Part shown: piece by piece, positions 8,093 through 19,102 of the stretch
How the letters are laid out: each line of letters opens with the position of its first letter
Position numbering within the stretch: position 1 is the stretch's first letter
Assembly (NCBI RefSeq): GCF_014904795.1
Contig: NZ_JACZFS010000019.1
Location: 124,001-188,000 of the forward strand
Direction of reading: 5' to 3'
From: Nisaea nitritireducens
Lineage (GTDB): Bacteria > Pseudomonadota > Alphaproteobacteria > Thalassobaculales > Thalassobaculaceae
DNA length: 64,000 nt
Notes under the pieces: model-generated
Seen by the model: only the letters and a program-made list of their open reading frames with translations
Database searches by the model: none
What the model was told of the DNA's origin: nothing
Position numbers and translations under genes: made by a program

Positions 8093-9643
8093 TCACTCCC
8101 ACTCAATCGTCCCTGGAGGCTTCGAGGTGATGTCGTAGGTCACCCGGTTGATGCCCTTGCACTCGTTGATGATGCGGGTGGAGACCCGGCTGAGGAAGTC
8201 GTGGTCGAAATGGTAATAGTCCGCCGTCATGCCGTCGGTCGAGGTGACGGCGCGCAGGGCGCAGGCGAAGTCGTAGGTCCGGCCGTCGCCCATGACGCCA
8301 ACGGTGCGGACCGGGAGCAGCACGGCAAAAGCCTGCCAGATGGCATCGTAGAGACCGGCATTGCGGATCTCTTCCAGATAGACCGCATCGGCCTTGCGCA
8401 GGATATCGAGCTTCTCGCGGGTGATGTCACTGCCTGGAATGCGGATGGCGAGGCCCGGGCCGGGGAACGGGTGGCGGCCGACCAGGCTGTCCGGCAAGCC
8501 CAGTTCGCGGCCGAGATCGCGGACCTCGTCCTTGAACAGCTCGCGCAGCGGCTCGACCAGCTTCAGGTTCATCCGCTCCGGCAGACCGCCGACATTGTGA
8601 TGGCTCTTGATGGTAACGCTCGGGCCGCCGATGAAAGAGACGCTCTCGATCACGTCCGGATAAAGCGTGCCCTGGGCCAGGAACGCGGCGCCCTCGATCT
8701 TGTTCGCCTCTTCCTGGAACACATCGATGAAAAGCGAGCCGATGGTTTTGCGCTTCTTCTCGGGGTCGGTTTCGCCTTCCAGCGCGCCGAGGAACAGATC
8801 GCTCGCATCCTTGTGGATCAGCGGGATGTTGTAATTGTCGCCGAACAGCCGCACGACCTCTTCCGCCTCGCCCTGGCGCAGCATGCCGTGATCGACGAAG
8901 ACGCAAGTCAGCTGGTCACCGATCGCTTCATGGATCAGCACGGCGGCGACGGAGCTGTCGACCCCGCCGGACAGACCGCAGATGACCTTGCCGTCGCCGA
9001 CCTGATCGCGGATCTGCTGGATCGCCTGATCCTTGAAAGAGGCCATGGTCCAGTCGCCGGCGCAGCCCGCGACCTTATGCACGAAATTGGAGAGCAGCGC
9101 GGCGCCGTGCGGCGTATGCACCACTTCCGGATGGAACATGGTGGCGTAATAGCGGCGCTCGTCATCGGCAACGACGGCAAACGGTGCGCCCTCGCTGGAA
9201 GCGACGACCCGGAAGCCTTCCGGAAGCTCGATCACCCGATCGCCATGGCTCATCCAGACCTGCTCGCTGGCGCCGATCTCCCACACCCCGTCAAACAGGA
9301 TGCAATTGTCCTTCACGTCAACGAAAGCACGCCCGAACTCACGATGGTCCGAAGTCTCGACCCGTCCGCCGAGCTGGTGGCACATGGTCTGCTGACCGTA
9401 GCAGATGCCCAGAACCGGGAGGCCGGAGTCGAAAACGAGCTGCGGTGCTCTTGGCGTTTCCTCGGCGACCACGGAGGCTGGTCCGCCCGAGAGAATGTAG
9501 GCCTTGGCCCCGAACGCCTCGATCTTCTCGACCGGTGTGTTAAAGGGCATGATTTCGCAATAGACACCAGCTTCGCGGACACGGCGCGCGATCAGCTGTG
9601 TGACCTGACTGCCGAAATCGAGAATGAGGATACGATCGGTCAT
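8093..9643 (-). CDS. guaA: GMP synthase (glutamine-hydrolysing)
   Basis: The 516 residues match the full-length enzyme. The N-terminal class I glutamine amidotransferase has the catalytic Cys in GICYGQQTM and the His-Pro-Glu end of its triad (FHPEVVHT). The middle is an ATP-pyrophosphatase domain with the SGGVDSSV P-loop. The C-terminal dimerisation domain ends PPGTIEWE, as in nearly all GuaA proteins. It converts XMP to GMP with ATP and glutamine in the cytoplasm. It lies on the same strand as guaB (13604-15064), which supplies XMP, with rsmB-like, GNAT and glycan-type genes between them. Confidence 0.98.
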   Translation of the reverse strand: MTDRILILDFGSQVTQLIARRVREAGVYCEIMPFNTPVEKIEAFGAKAYILSGGPASVVAEETPRAPQLVFDSGLPVLGICYGQQTMCHQLGGRVETSDHREFGRAFVDVKDNCILFDGVWEIGASEQVWMSHGDRVIELPEGFRVVASSEGAPFAVVADDERRYYATMFHPEVVHTPHGAALLSNFVHKVAGCAGDWTMASFKDQAIQQIRDQVGDGKVICGLSGGVDSSVAAVLIHEAIGDQLTCVFVDHGMLRQGEAEEVVRLFGDNYNIPLIHKDASDLFLGALEGETDPEKKRKTIGSLFIDVFQEEANKIEGAAFLAQGTLYPDVIESVSFIGGPSVTIKSHHNVGGLPERMNLKLVEPLRELFKDEVRDLGRELGLPDSLVGRHPFPGPGLAIRIPGSDITREKLDILRKADAVYLEEIRNAGLYDAIWQAFAVLLPVRTVGVMGDGRTYDFACALRAVTSTDGMTADYYHFDHDFLSRVSTRIINECKGINRVTYDITSKPPGTIEWE

Positions 9644-9799
9644 CGGGCACCATTTGGCTGGGCGGGAATGAAGCGCAGGAAACTACCCGAACTGCTGCAT
9701 TGCGGCAAGGCCGCTTGGCGCAATGCCGGTTTGCCTTAAGAGACGCTGCCTCAGGCTCGTAAACTGAACCCGGACATCGAAAGCGGCTGAGTCGAGTCC

Positions 9800-11503
9800 T
9801 TACCGGCCCGTCTTCTCAAAGCGCGCAAAGTCAAACGCGATCAGCTTGCCTGCAACGGAGAAAGAGTGGGCTCCTGTCGCTCCGTCGAAAAAGCGAGGCG
9901 GGATGGTGCAGATCTCGCTCTCACTGAAGGTCTGCTCATCCAGCTCGTCGATCCGGGCAATCCCCATGGCAGCGCCGTAGCTGTCGAATCCCTGCACCTG
10001 AAAAACCCTGAAAATATCTCCGTCCTCGATAAACAAACCGCCGTTCCGAGCCTTGCGGCTGTCGAAGATCACCGGGTTTCGGGGATGCGGCGTCCAGCTC
10101 TCGGAATCGAATGTATCGGCATGGAAAAGATGCAGTTCGGAATCGTGATCCCCGATCCCTGCGCTATCGATATTCGTCAGCATCCACCATTTGCCGTCAT
10201 GGCTGAAAATACTGGTATCGGCCGCGTTCACATCCCGCATGATCACTTTGTGAAGCTGCCAGCTATTGGGAAAACCCACACATTTATAGAGCCGTATATC
10301 TCCGGCCTCGTGTGTTTCCGGGCACATGTAAAGCTCGCCATCTGCCTCGAACAGATAGGGGTATGACAGGTGGAAGCCTTCCTCCAGCGCCGAGCCCAGA
10401 TCGTCATACCCGTCATCGCGGAGACGCAGCACCGAGATCTTCCCTCTCCCGTGCGCGTAATCGTAATCCTCGACGAAGCAATAATGAGCACCGTCCCGGA
10501 AAATCACGAAAGGATCTGCCAGAAACCGGCCCGGAGGATTTTTGATCACGGCTGCTCGCCGAAGGACCGCCTCTCTCCAGTTCCCGGCGAACTGATAGGC
10601 GATACTCCATCGTAGAGACCGCCGCCTTATCCTGCGGAGGATTTTGCCGGACAGATGAAAGGCTGTTCTCGCCAGATACGCCACTTGTTGGACGATCGAG
10701 GGGGTGCCGTAGAGCGGGTAGGCATAAGGCACTTTCGGATAGGCTTTCGGCAAGCACCCCGACCGGCCAATTTCTTCCAGCAGCCGGTGCAGGAAGATGT
10801 TGGCTTTCCTGTAGAGCTTTGCCTGATTGAAGGCATAGAACGGCGCGGTCCCGATATGCCCTTTAAAGAGGACATCTCCACCGTCGAGCTCGGCGGAGAG
10901 TTTCTGGATAACAAATCCAGTGGATGGCGCTCGGTGAAACACCTCCCAGAACCCGGCCGGGCTGCCCCGGTACTCATCGTTATCCCCATGGTGAAACGAG
11001 AGAATGCCGAAGGGACAGACGGTGAGGATATCCCCCCTCAATATGCCGCTCCCGCCCCGGATCAGAACATCGATATTGCGTGTCCGTATCGCCGCAACGT
11101 CACTCTCCGGATAGCGATAAACCAGCCCGTTGCCTGAAACCTCCGGCGTGACGTAAAGCCTCTCCAGACCGATTTCACCCAAGGATTTTCGGTTGAAAAA
11201 TCCGGATAAAATCGACGAAACGCGCGTGTTGCCGAGCACAGTCGAGGCAAGGCTCGCGAGCCACCATTCAGCTCGTTGGAGCAAAGCAGCCGAAGCTTTT
11301 TCGGCAAGGCTTTTTACGCCTCTTCTTTTGATGAAGTTCAATATTTTCCGGGCTTTAGAGACCTCATCCGTCCGAAACGTTCTTTGAACGATCAGCAGAC
11401 CGATCTCATAGTCATCCGACTGTCGGCTCTTCTCAATGAGATCGCTGACAAGCCATTCCTGCTCACAATCATCGACAATGTAAGCGGCCTTCAACTTTCC
11501 CAT
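9800..11503 (-). CDS. Formyltransferase-like / GINT1-type propeller fusion protein
   Basis: About 567 residues from the ATG at 11503, in two parts. The N-terminal half (about 1-250) looks like a formyltransferase fold: ID-x-LIRGGSGIL, then SFHHGDNDEYRG (about 169-180), which parallels the catalytic His and the sugar- or methionyl-formyltransferase SLLP-RG loop, and a following DGGDVLFKG. The C-terminal half (about 300-567) resembles the five-bladed propeller domain found at the N terminus of glucosamine inositolphosphorylceramide transferases (DPFVIFRDG, FVEDYDY, SYPYLFE, YMCPETHE). The domains are recognised by memory of the families, not by search. A surface-glycan or lipid-modifying role is inferred. 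A longer GTG-type start would overlap the upstream GNAT gene. Confidence 0.7.
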   Translation of the reverse strand: MGKLKAAYIVDDCEQEWLVSDLIEKSRQSDDYEIGLLIVQRTFRTDEVSKARKILNFIKRRGVKSLAEKASAALLQRAEWWLASLASTVLGNTRVSSILSGFFNRKSLGEIGLERLYVTPEVSGNGLVYRYPESDVAAIRTRNIDVLIRGGSGILRGDILTVCPFGILSFHHGDNDEYRGSPAGFWEVFHRAPSTGFVIQKLSAELDGGDVLFKGHIGTAPFYAFNQAKLYRKANIFLHRLLEEIGRSGCLPKAYPKVPYAYPLYGTPSIVQQVAYLARTAFHLSGKILRRIRRRSLRWSIAYQFAGNWREAVLRRAAVIKNPPGRFLADPFVIFRDGAHYCFVEDYDYAHGRGKISVLRLRDDGYDDLGSALEEGFHLSYPYLFEADGELYMCPETHEAGDIRLYKCVGFPNSWQLHKVIMRDVNAADTSIFSHDGKWWMLTNIDSAGIGDHDSELHLFHADTFDSESWTPHPRNPVIFDSRKARNGGLFIEDGDIFRVFQVQGFDSYGAAMGIARIDELDEQTFSESEICTIPPRFFDGATGAHSFSVAGKLIAFDFARFEKTGR

Positions 11504-11528
11504 GGGGAGCCCCAACGCACGGGTGCCA

Positions 11529-12107
11529 CTAACCTTCAGCGCTCGCAAGACGTTCCTGAAGGGCACGGATATCAGGCCAGCGATAGACCGTCTCTTCCGT
11601 CTTCGCACCCATCACGCTGCACTCGACAGGAAGATCGGCAACGCCACCAAGCTGTTCATAAAACGCGATCCCGCCGCGATTTTCGCTCAGTACAGTCAAG
11701 ACAAGAGCGCCAAAGCTGGCATTGGACAATCCATGCACAACACGCCCCATCAATGCCGTTCCGACACCGAGTCCCTGAAAGCTTGGGTCCACATAGAGGA
11801 CGTAGATTTCGGCAATCTCGCCCGCTTCGCTACCGGTCGCGGCGATATCCTGCCGGCGCACGCCGCCCTGGCAAAAGCCCACCACCGTGCCGTTCCAGTC
11901 GGCCACCTGGAACAGATCGGCATTCCGGTTCTTGGCGATCGCGTTTGACCATTGGCCCGCCGACCGTACCGCGCGCAATTCCAGCAAAACACGGTCGGGG
12001 AGAATGCCGACATAGGCATCCTGCCAGGTATCGACCTGCACTCTTGCTACCGCGTTCGCGTCCCCGGGTTGCGCAGGACGTATCTTGATATCTCTCGGAT
12101 CGGGCAT
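11529..12107 (-). CDS. GNAT-family N-acetyltransferase
   Basis: The 192-residue product has the Gcn5-related fold: strand-helix start IKIRPAQPGDANAVARV, the acetyl-CoA pyrophosphate loop in FQGLGVGTALMGRVV (around residue 105-120) and a C-terminal GGIAFYEQLGG segment. The start at 12107 is chosen because AGAGGAAAG lies just before it; the frame is open further upstream but without a better site. The acceptor substrate is unknown. It lies in the minus-strand run from guaB to guaA, 25 bases before the glycan-type fusion gene. Confidence 0.85.
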   Translation of the reverse strand: MPDPRDIKIRPAQPGDANAVARVQVDTWQDAYVGILPDRVLLELRAVRSAGQWSNAIAKNRNADLFQVADWNGTVVGFCQGGVRRQDIAATGSEAGEIAEIYVLYVDPSFQGLGVGTALMGRVVHGLSNASFGALVLTVLSENRGGIAFYEQLGGVADLPVECSVMGAKTEETVYRWPDIRALQERLASAEG

Positions 12108-12199
12108 TGCTTTCCTCTCATCGGAACGCATCCTGACCATGATAGTGGAGAGACAGCGCCGTTTAAACGCCGAAACGGCGCGACAAACGTGCCCAGACC

Positions 12200-13549
12200 T
12201 TATTCGGCCACCTCTTCTGCCGCACGACGCTCCAGGATCTGCACAAAGAAACCGTCCGTTCCGTGCTTGTGCGGATAGAGCCTGAGCGCTTCTCCTTGCT
12301 CCGGACACTCCCCGCCACCAAGCGGAACAATCGTCTCGGCCCAGACCGTTGCAACATCCAGTGCCTGGAATTCGCCTTCCCGGGCTTCAAGGAAAGCACC
12401 GACAATGGCTTCGTTCTCTTCAGGCAGCAGCGAGCAGGTCACATAGGCAAGCCGCCCGCCGGGCTTCACCAGCCGGGCCGCACGTTGCAGGATCACGGCC
12501 TGCAGATCATTCAACTCGGCCAGATCCGTCTCGTTATAGCGCCAGCGGGCATCCGGGTTCCGGCGCCAGGTGCCGGTTCCGGAACAGGGAGCATCCACCA
12601 TGACCCGGTCGAACTTACCAGCGAGCCGCTTCACCCTGCGGTCGCTGCCTTCGGCCAGTACGTGCCTTTCGATATTGTGCAGTCCCGCACGTCGGGTACG
12701 GACGCCACAGCGCTCCAGCCGTCCCTCCGACGTATCGAGTGCCAGTACGCGGCCCTTGTTCTCCATCAGACCGCCGATCACGAGACTCTTGCCGCCAGCA
12801 CCGGCACAGTAATCCGCAACCTGCATGCCCGGCTTGGCGCCAAGCAGCAAAGCGGCGATCTGTGCCCCCTCGTCCTGGACTTCAATAAGGCCGTCCTTGA
12901 ACAGCTTCAGCCCGTCAATCGGTTTGCGGTCAGCGGACCGGAGACCGAAAGGCGAGAACGGCGTCGGCGTGCACTCGATATCCTGTCTGTACAGGGCCTC
13001 ACGCACGGATTCCCGATCTGCCTTGTGCAGCGGATTGATCCGGAGATCGAATGGCGCCTCGGTGCCCATGGCGGCAAGCGCGGCTTCCCGCTCGTCACCC
13101 AGCACCGGCTCAAGCCTCTTGTAGACCCAGTCTGGCGTCTCCAGACGCACGGCTGCCGGCATGTCAGGGGCACTGTTGAGGATCTGCCCCTTCAGCTTGG
13201 ACAGCAGCCGCAGCTCCAGCTCGTCCATGACATAGGGCGCATGGTTCTCACCGGAAAAGAGTTCCGTGATCGCCGTTTTCGTCAACTCGTCGACAAGAAC
13301 CAGATCCGCAAGAACCCGCATGCGCGCTGTCGGGTGTTCGGAAACTCCGGTCCGGCCAAGGTGCCAGTCGACCCGCGACCGGCGCCGGAGCAATCCATAC
13401 ACCCGGTTGCGGACCGCATGCCGGTCCTTCGACCCCGCATAACGCCGTTGCCGGAAATAGCCTTCAAGAACACGATCGACCGGACGCGGATCGGCGTCGG
13501 CTTCTTCCATGATCTCGATTGCGGCAAGGAGACGGGCCGCTGGGGTCAT
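12200..13549 (-). CDS. RsmB/NOP-family RNA m5C methyltransferase
   Basis: At 449 residues the protein combines an N-terminal helical domain (NusB-like region, about 1-140) with a Rossmann methyltransferase domain. The two catalytic cysteines of RNA cytosine-5 methyltransferases are present in DAPCSGTGTWRRNPD and YVTCSLLPEEN; the SAM site includes DYCAGAGGKSL. The likely target is 16S rRNA C967, as for RsmB, although other NOP-family targets are possible. It sits 54 bases downstream of guaB; guaB-rsmB-guaA is a recurrent alphaproteobacterial order, here interrupted by two genes before guaA. Confidence 0.9.
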   Translation of the reverse strand: MTPAARLLAAIEIMEEADADPRPVDRVLEGYFRQRRYAGSKDRHAVRNRVYGLLRRRSRVDWHLGRTGVSEHPTARMRVLADLVLVDELTKTAITELFSGENHAPYVMDELELRLLSKLKGQILNSAPDMPAAVRLETPDWVYKRLEPVLGDEREAALAAMGTEAPFDLRINPLHKADRESVREALYRQDIECTPTPFSPFGLRSADRKPIDGLKLFKDGLIEVQDEGAQIAALLLGAKPGMQVADYCAGAGGKSLVIGGLMENKGRVLALDTSEGRLERCGVRTRRAGLHNIERHVLAEGSDRRVKRLAGKFDRVMVDAPCSGTGTWRRNPDARWRYNETDLAELNDLQAVILQRAARLVKPGGRLAYVTCSLLPEENEAIVGAFLEAREGEFQALDVATVWAETIVPLGGGECPEQGEALRLYPHKHGTDGFFVQILERRAAEEVAE

Positions 13550-13603
13550 CTAAGTTGCTTTCGTTATGCCGGGTATTGCCCCGGACGTTATACCGGACCT
13601 GCT

Positions 13604-15094
<1,491 letters not shown>

Positions 15095-15186
15095 CTATAA
15101 CACCAGCCCTGCCACCTGCCAAGCACGAAGTGCCTGCGCTCCCGTTACGTTTTAGCAAAGCAGCCATGCGAGACGTTGAACGGAGA

Positions 15187-15753
15187 CTAGCTTGTGGCCG
15201 TGATCAGACGTGCCGCAAGTGCATCCAGGCCTTTCTGACCGGCCTCGTTCGCGAGACTACCGTCATCCGCAAAAGCACTCCCGGCGGACGGCACCGTAAC
15301 GAAGCCCTGCACCGGGATACAGCCGAGTTCACACAGGCAATCCCGCAACCTCGGGATAACGCGCACGCCACCGAGTCGGCCCGGAGAGGCGGCCATCAGG
15401 GCGACATGCTTCGACTTCAGCACATCTTCCGGCCCGCCGTCTTTTGACGGCCGGGATACCCAGCTGAAGGTGTTGACCAGAAGAGGCGGCACGAAACCGT
15501 TATATTCCGGTGTCGCGATCATCAGCCCGTCATGCCCGGCGATCAGCTTCTTCAGGGCGAGGATATTTTCTGGCACGCCATGCGCGTCTTCGTCGTCACC
15601 ATGATAGATCGGCGCCGGATAATCGTTGAGGTCGATCAGTGTCGCCTCGCCGCCAGCCTCGCGAACGGCAGCAGCGCCAGCCGCCGCCAGTTTCTTGTTC
15701 AAAGACTCCGCGCGCGCACTGCCCGCGAAAACAAGGATCTTCGGATTGCTCAT
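15187..15753 (-). CDS. NADPH-dependent FMN reductase / NAD(P)H quinone reductase-like flavoprotein
   Basis: The 188-residue protein has a flavodoxin-like fold: the phosphate-binding GSARAESLNKKLA loop near the N terminus (residues about 11-23) and the flavin-contacting PEYNGFVPPLLVNTFSW segment near residue 83-100. This family (SsuE, ArsH, ChrR relatives) reduces FMN or quinones with NAD(P)H. The physiological acceptor is unknown. It is on the same strand as guaB's transcript direction but upstream of it by about 120 bases, so cotranscription is possible and not demonstrated. Confidence 0.88.
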   Translation of the reverse strand: MSNPKILVFAGSARAESLNKKLAAAGAAAVREAGGEATLIDLNDYPAPIYHGDDEDAHGVPENILALKKLIAGHDGLMIATPEYNGFVPPLLVNTFSWVSRPSKDGGPEDVLKSKHVALMAASPGRLGGVRVIPRLRDCLCELGCIPVQGFVTVPSAGSAFADDGSLANEAGQKGLDALAARLITATS

Positions 15754-15828
15754 GGGATGATTTCCGTAAAGGAGACGTCTGTCGGATTTTTAAAGTGGGG
15801 CTGCTGGAGTGCCAGGCAAGGTTCAGCC

Positions 15829-16260
15829 CTAGAGGTCGAGGCTGAGATAATAGCGGCTGTTGCCCGTCGGATAGTCCAAAACCCCGAAAACACGAAAGCC
15901 CAGCGACTCATAGAAAGGTCGGGCCTGAAAATCATAGGTATCGAGCAGAATCTTGGAGGCCCCGAGTTTGCGTCCTTCCTCGGCAACGGCATCGATGATG
16001 CTCCGGCCCCAACCCGTGCCGCGCAAATCCTCATCGAGCCATAGAACGGAGACTTCAATAACGCCGAGATTATTGCGCGCGCCAGCACCGCCCTTGATCG
16101 CCCCGGCCGCATCTCGAAGCTCCACCGTAAAATACCGGCTGCTCCAGTCGGACCGTTCCCGGTTAAAGGCAACCAGTCGCTGGTCGATCTCCTCAAGGCC
16201 GTCGGTCAGGCCTTCCTCAAGACTAAGCTTCAGGTCCATCTTCATCACGTTCATCTGCAT
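15829..16260 (-). CDS. GNAT-family N-acetyltransferase
   Basis: About 143 residues with a GNAT core: beta strands around RYFTVELRDAAG and LGVIEVSVLWLDEDL, the acetyl-CoA loop in RGTGWGRSIIDAVAEEGRKLG, and the C-terminal ARPFYESLGFRVFG signature. The gene overlaps the end of rlmE; several ATGs (16260, 16254, 16245, 16239) are possible starts and the GAGGAAAGAG stretch upstream best serves the first. Substrate unknown. Overlap with rlmE suggests translational coupling. Confidence 0.82.
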   Translation of the reverse strand: MQMNVMKMDLKLSLEEGLTDGLEEIDQRLVAFNRERSDWSSRYFTVELRDAAGAIKGGAGARNNLGVIEVSVLWLDEDLRGTGWGRSIIDAVAEEGRKLGASKILLDTYDFQARPFYESLGFRVFGVLDYPTGNSRYYLSLDL

Positions 16261-16990
16261 CGGCACCGTCCGCTCTTTCCTCGGCGATGCCCCTGAAGCC
16301 TGTGCAAACCACATAAGCTTCCGGTGACTCCGGCCGGCTGGCCGCCGGCTTTGCATGCCTGACGACCCGGAAGGCAAGCTTCATCCGCCGCAGCATCTCT
16401 TGCTCACTGCCGCCTTTGAAGACTTTCGCGACGAAACTGCCACCTTCGGCAAGCACCTCAAGCGCGAATTCGAAGGCCGCCTCGCAGAGTGCAGCGGTCC
16501 GCAAATGGTCCGTCGGCGCATGGCCGGTGGTAGCGGCGGCCATGTCGCTCAGCACGACATCGACCTGCTCGGGCATCCGTTCCCGCAGGGCCGCAAGCCC
16601 CTCATCGGTCATGAAGTCGCCCTGAAACAGGTCAGCGCCCGGCACTGGCTCCATTTCCAGCAGATCAATGCCGATTACGGTGCCTTTGCCCTTGCCGGCC
16701 CCGACGATATCCACCGCGATCTGGGTCCAGCCACCCGGCGCCGCGCCAAGATCGACGATCTTCTGGCCGGATTTCAGGAAGTGAAACTTCTCATCGAGCT
16801 GTTGCAGCTTGAAAGCCGCTCGGGAGCGATAGCCGAGCTTCTGCGCCTCGACCACATAAGGGTCGTTAAGCTGCCGGCGTAGCCAGCGTTGCGATGAAGG
16901 TTTATGCCGGCGCGCATTCTTGAGCTCGACGCTGGTCATCCGGGACCCAGAGCCTCGCCCGCCGCGCCGTCCGCCGCGATTGGTTGTCAT
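16223..16990 (-). CDS. rlmE: 23S rRNA (uridine-2'-O-)-methyltransferase, RlmE/FtsJ family
   Basis: The 255 residues contain the FtsJ/RrmJ fold: the catalytic lysine in SRAAFKLQQLDEK, the SAM-binding DLGAAPGGWTQ, the catalytic aspartate in VVLSDMAAATTGH and the later VAKVFKGG lysine. This enzyme methylates U2552 of 23S rRNA during late 50S assembly. The N-terminal basic extension (RGGRRGGRGSGSR) and acidic C-terminal tail (ADGADADERDEDG) are common in alphaproteobacterial homologues. Ppx/GppA is encoded immediately upstream on the same strand, an order often seen in the class. Confidence 0.94.
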   Translation of the reverse strand: MTTNRGGRRGGRGSGSRMTSVELKNARRHKPSSQRWLRRQLNDPYVVEAQKLGYRSRAAFKLQQLDEKFHFLKSGQKIVDLGAAPGGWTQIAVDIVGAGKGKGTVIGIDLLEMEPVPGADLFQGDFMTDEGLAALRERMPEQVDVVLSDMAAATTGHAPTDHLRTAALCEAAFEFALEVLAEGGSFVAKVFKGGSEQEMLRRMKLAFRVVRHAKPAASRPESPEAYVVCTGFRGIAEERADGADADERDEDGPEA

Positions 16991-17037
16991 GGCCGCTTTA
17001 GTGCGCCGGAAGCGGCTGTCCCGTCAACCCATCGTGC

Positions 17038-18168
17038 CTATTCCGCAGGCAAAACACGCTGCAAAAGATCAACGAGAATGCCTTCGCGCAGTCCCCTGTC
17101 CGCGACCCGGAGCCGACCCACGGGCCAACGTTCGCAAATCCCCTGCAGAATGGCGCACCCGGCCACGACAAGATCTGCCCGGTCCGAGCCGATACACGGC
17201 ATTGCCGCCCGCTCCGTGTACCCGACTGATGCCAGGTGTTCTGCAATCTCCTCCATTTCGGAGAAATCCAGATAGGTACCGTCCACCCGATTCCGCTCAT
17301 AACGACGGAGATTCATATGCAGACCGGCAAGCGTCGTCACCGTCCCCGAGGTTCCAACCATTTGCACCTGACCGTCGCGGATCGCGGCACCAATGCCGAA
17401 GCGGGATTCGAATTCGTCAAGCGCCGTGCGGGATTCCTCGACCATCTTGCGATAGGTGGCCCGGTCAAACCGATCCCCGCCATAACGCTCCGACAGGGTT
17501 ACCACGCCGAACGGCAGGGAAATCGCGTCGAGCGCGTCGCATCCATTGCCCCTCGTTTCGTTATTTGGCGCCCGGTGCCAGACCAATTCGGTGCTGCCGC
17601 CACCGATATCGAAGACCAGCGCGTTCGGGATCTCCGGGTTGAGCAAAGGCAGGCAGCCGGCCAGCGCCAGCGAGGCCTCCTCGTCCGTCGAGATGATCTC
17701 GATCTCCAGATCCGTCTCGGAAGCAACCCGTTCCAGAAAGAGGTCGCAATTGCGGGCTTTGCGACAGGCTTCCGTCGCCACGATGCGGGAAAGCGTGACA
17801 TTCCTCTTGGCCATCTTCCGGGCACAGATTTTCAGTGCCTGAAGCGTCCTGTCCATGGCGTCGGCAGACAGCTCCTGTCGGCTCTGGAGCCCCTGCCCCA
17901 GCCGGACGATACGGGAAAAAGCATCAATAACGCGAAAACCTGATCCGTGCGGGACGGCGATCAGCAGCCGGCAATTGTTCGTACCCAAATCCACAGCAGC
18001 CAGAACCGGCGGTTGGCCTGGTTTTTTGGTTGCGTGGACGGCAGCGTTCGACGATTTCGGAACATCGCGCCTTACAGGCGGTCGTGACCGCCCAAGGCGC
18101 CCTTTTTCCCGATCACCCTCCGTCGAACGTCCTCCCCGCCGCGTCGAAAGCGAACGGCCGGCGGACAT
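17038..18168 (-). CDS. Ppx/GppA-family phosphatase
   Basis: The 376-residue product has the exopolyphosphatase/pppGpp phosphohydrolase actin-like fold: AAVDLGTNNCRLLIA (phosphate loop 1, residues about 57-71), the Glu-containing TEACRKARN, and the second nucleotide loop FDIGGGSTELVW. About 55 basic, Pro/Arg-rich residues precede the domain, as in many alphaproteobacterial forms. It lacks the long C-terminal HD-type extension of E. coli Ppx, so it is a short form that could act on polyphosphate, pppGpp or both. The gene precedes rlmE by 47 bases on the same strand. Confidence 0.9.
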   Translation of the reverse strand: MSAGRSLSTRRGGRSTEGDREKGRLGRSRPPVRRDVPKSSNAAVHATKKPGQPPVLAAVDLGTNNCRLLIAVPHGSGFRVIDAFSRIVRLGQGLQSRQELSADAMDRTLQALKICARKMAKRNVTLSRIVATEACRKARNCDLFLERVASETDLEIEIISTDEEASLALAGCLPLLNPEIPNALVFDIGGGSTELVWHRAPNNETRGNGCDALDAISLPFGVVTLSERYGGDRFDRATYRKMVEESRTALDEFESRFGIGAAIRDGQVQMVGTSGTVTTLAGLHMNLRRYERNRVDGTYLDFSEMEEIAEHLASVGYTERAAMPCIGSDRADLVVAGCAILQGICERWPVGRLRVADRGLREGILVDLLQRVLPAE

Positions 18169-18191
18169 GCATCACTCATTTCAAATGGTGC

Positions 18192-18210
18192 GCCTCCGGC
18201 GACCGGAGGC
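18192..18210 (-). terminator. Inverted repeat downstream of the siderophore ABC operon
   Basis: A perfect 8-bp stem, GCCTCCGG at 18192-18199 and CCGGAGGC at 18203-18210, with a 3-base loop. It lies about 135 bases beyond the last gene of the ABC operon and just upstream of ppx. No strong U-run follows on the minus strand, so terminator function is only possible. Confidence 0.33.
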
Positions 18211-18343
18211 TGTTTCAACGGATAGTGTAATAGGATTATCTAAAATTTCATACAGTACGCGGAACTGAACGCCCGAATTTGTGGGCGATTGATCAAACGC
18301 CATTAACTTTATCTGTAATTAGACCGCCTTACGGGATCAGCTC

Positions 18344-19102
18344 TCAAAGGTAAAAGTGAACGATGGAGCGCCCATCGACTGTCTCGACACGCGCTTCAAG
18401 ATCGAAAATCTCGTGGATATTGGCCCCGGTCACAATCTCGGCGGGTGTGCCCTGCCGGATCAGCTGACCGTCCCGCATGGCAATGATGAGATCGGAATAA
18501 CAGGACGCGAAATTGATGTCATGCAGCACCAGCACGACGCTCTTGGAAAGCTCATCAGCGGCCCGGCGGAAAAGCTGCATCATCGCGACGGCATGCTTCA
18601 TGTCGAGATTGTTGAGGGGCTCGTCAAGCAACACATATTTGGTGTCCTGACACAGTACCATGGCGATGAAGGCCCGCTGACGCTGCCCGCCGGAGAGTTC
18701 ATCGAGAAACCGGTGCGTGAGGTCAGCCAGACCGAGATAGGAAATCGACCGCTCGACATGCGCGAGATCATCGGAGGTCGGACGCCCCTTCGAATGGGGA
18801 TAACGCCCGAAAGCAACGAGATCGCGCACGGTCAGCCGGGCTGTGAGGTGATTGTCCTGGCGCAGGATGGAGAGCTTTTTCGCCATCGCATCGCCATCCG
18901 CCGTCAGGATATCCATGCCATCGACCGTGACCTGACCGGAGGACATCGGCAGCAGGCGGCTGATCATGGACAGGAAGGTCGACTTTCCGGCGCCGTTCGG
19001 CCCGATAATCGAGGTCACCCCGCTGGCCGGAAGACTGGACGTCACGCCGCGAACAACGTCCGAGCCGCCGTAGGATTTCGTGACGTTGCTGACTTCGATC
19101 AT
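18344..19102 (-). CDS. Iron-siderophore ABC transporter, ATP-binding protein
   Basis: The 252 residues contain all ABC ATPase motifs: Walker A GPNGAGKST (near residue 35), Q-loop, the signature LSGGQRQRAFIA and Walker B YVLLDEPLNNLD, followed by the switch His in VLVLHDINFA. The family is the FecE/FepC/BtuD-type importers for iron chelates and cobalamin. It is the last gene of a four-gene operon (binding protein, two permeases, ATPase) and its start overlaps the upstream permease stop by four bases. Confidence 0.94.
   Translation of the reverse strand: MIEVSNVTKSYGGSDVVRGVTSSLPASGVTSIIGPNGAGKSTFLSMISRLLPMSSGQVTVDGMDILTADGDAMAKKLSILRQDNHLTARLTVRDLVAFGRYPHSKGRPTSDDLAHVERSISYLGLADLTHRFLDELSGGQRQRAFIAMVLCQDTKYVLLDEPLNNLDMKHAVAMMQLFRRAADELSKSVVLVLHDINFASCYSDLIIAMRDGQLIRQGTPAEIVTGANIHEIFDLEARVETVDGRSIVHFYL

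Noticed and set aside
7982-9739. A 585-codon plus-strand open frame over guaA
   Set aside because: It is antisense to a textbook GMP synthase and has no domain signature.
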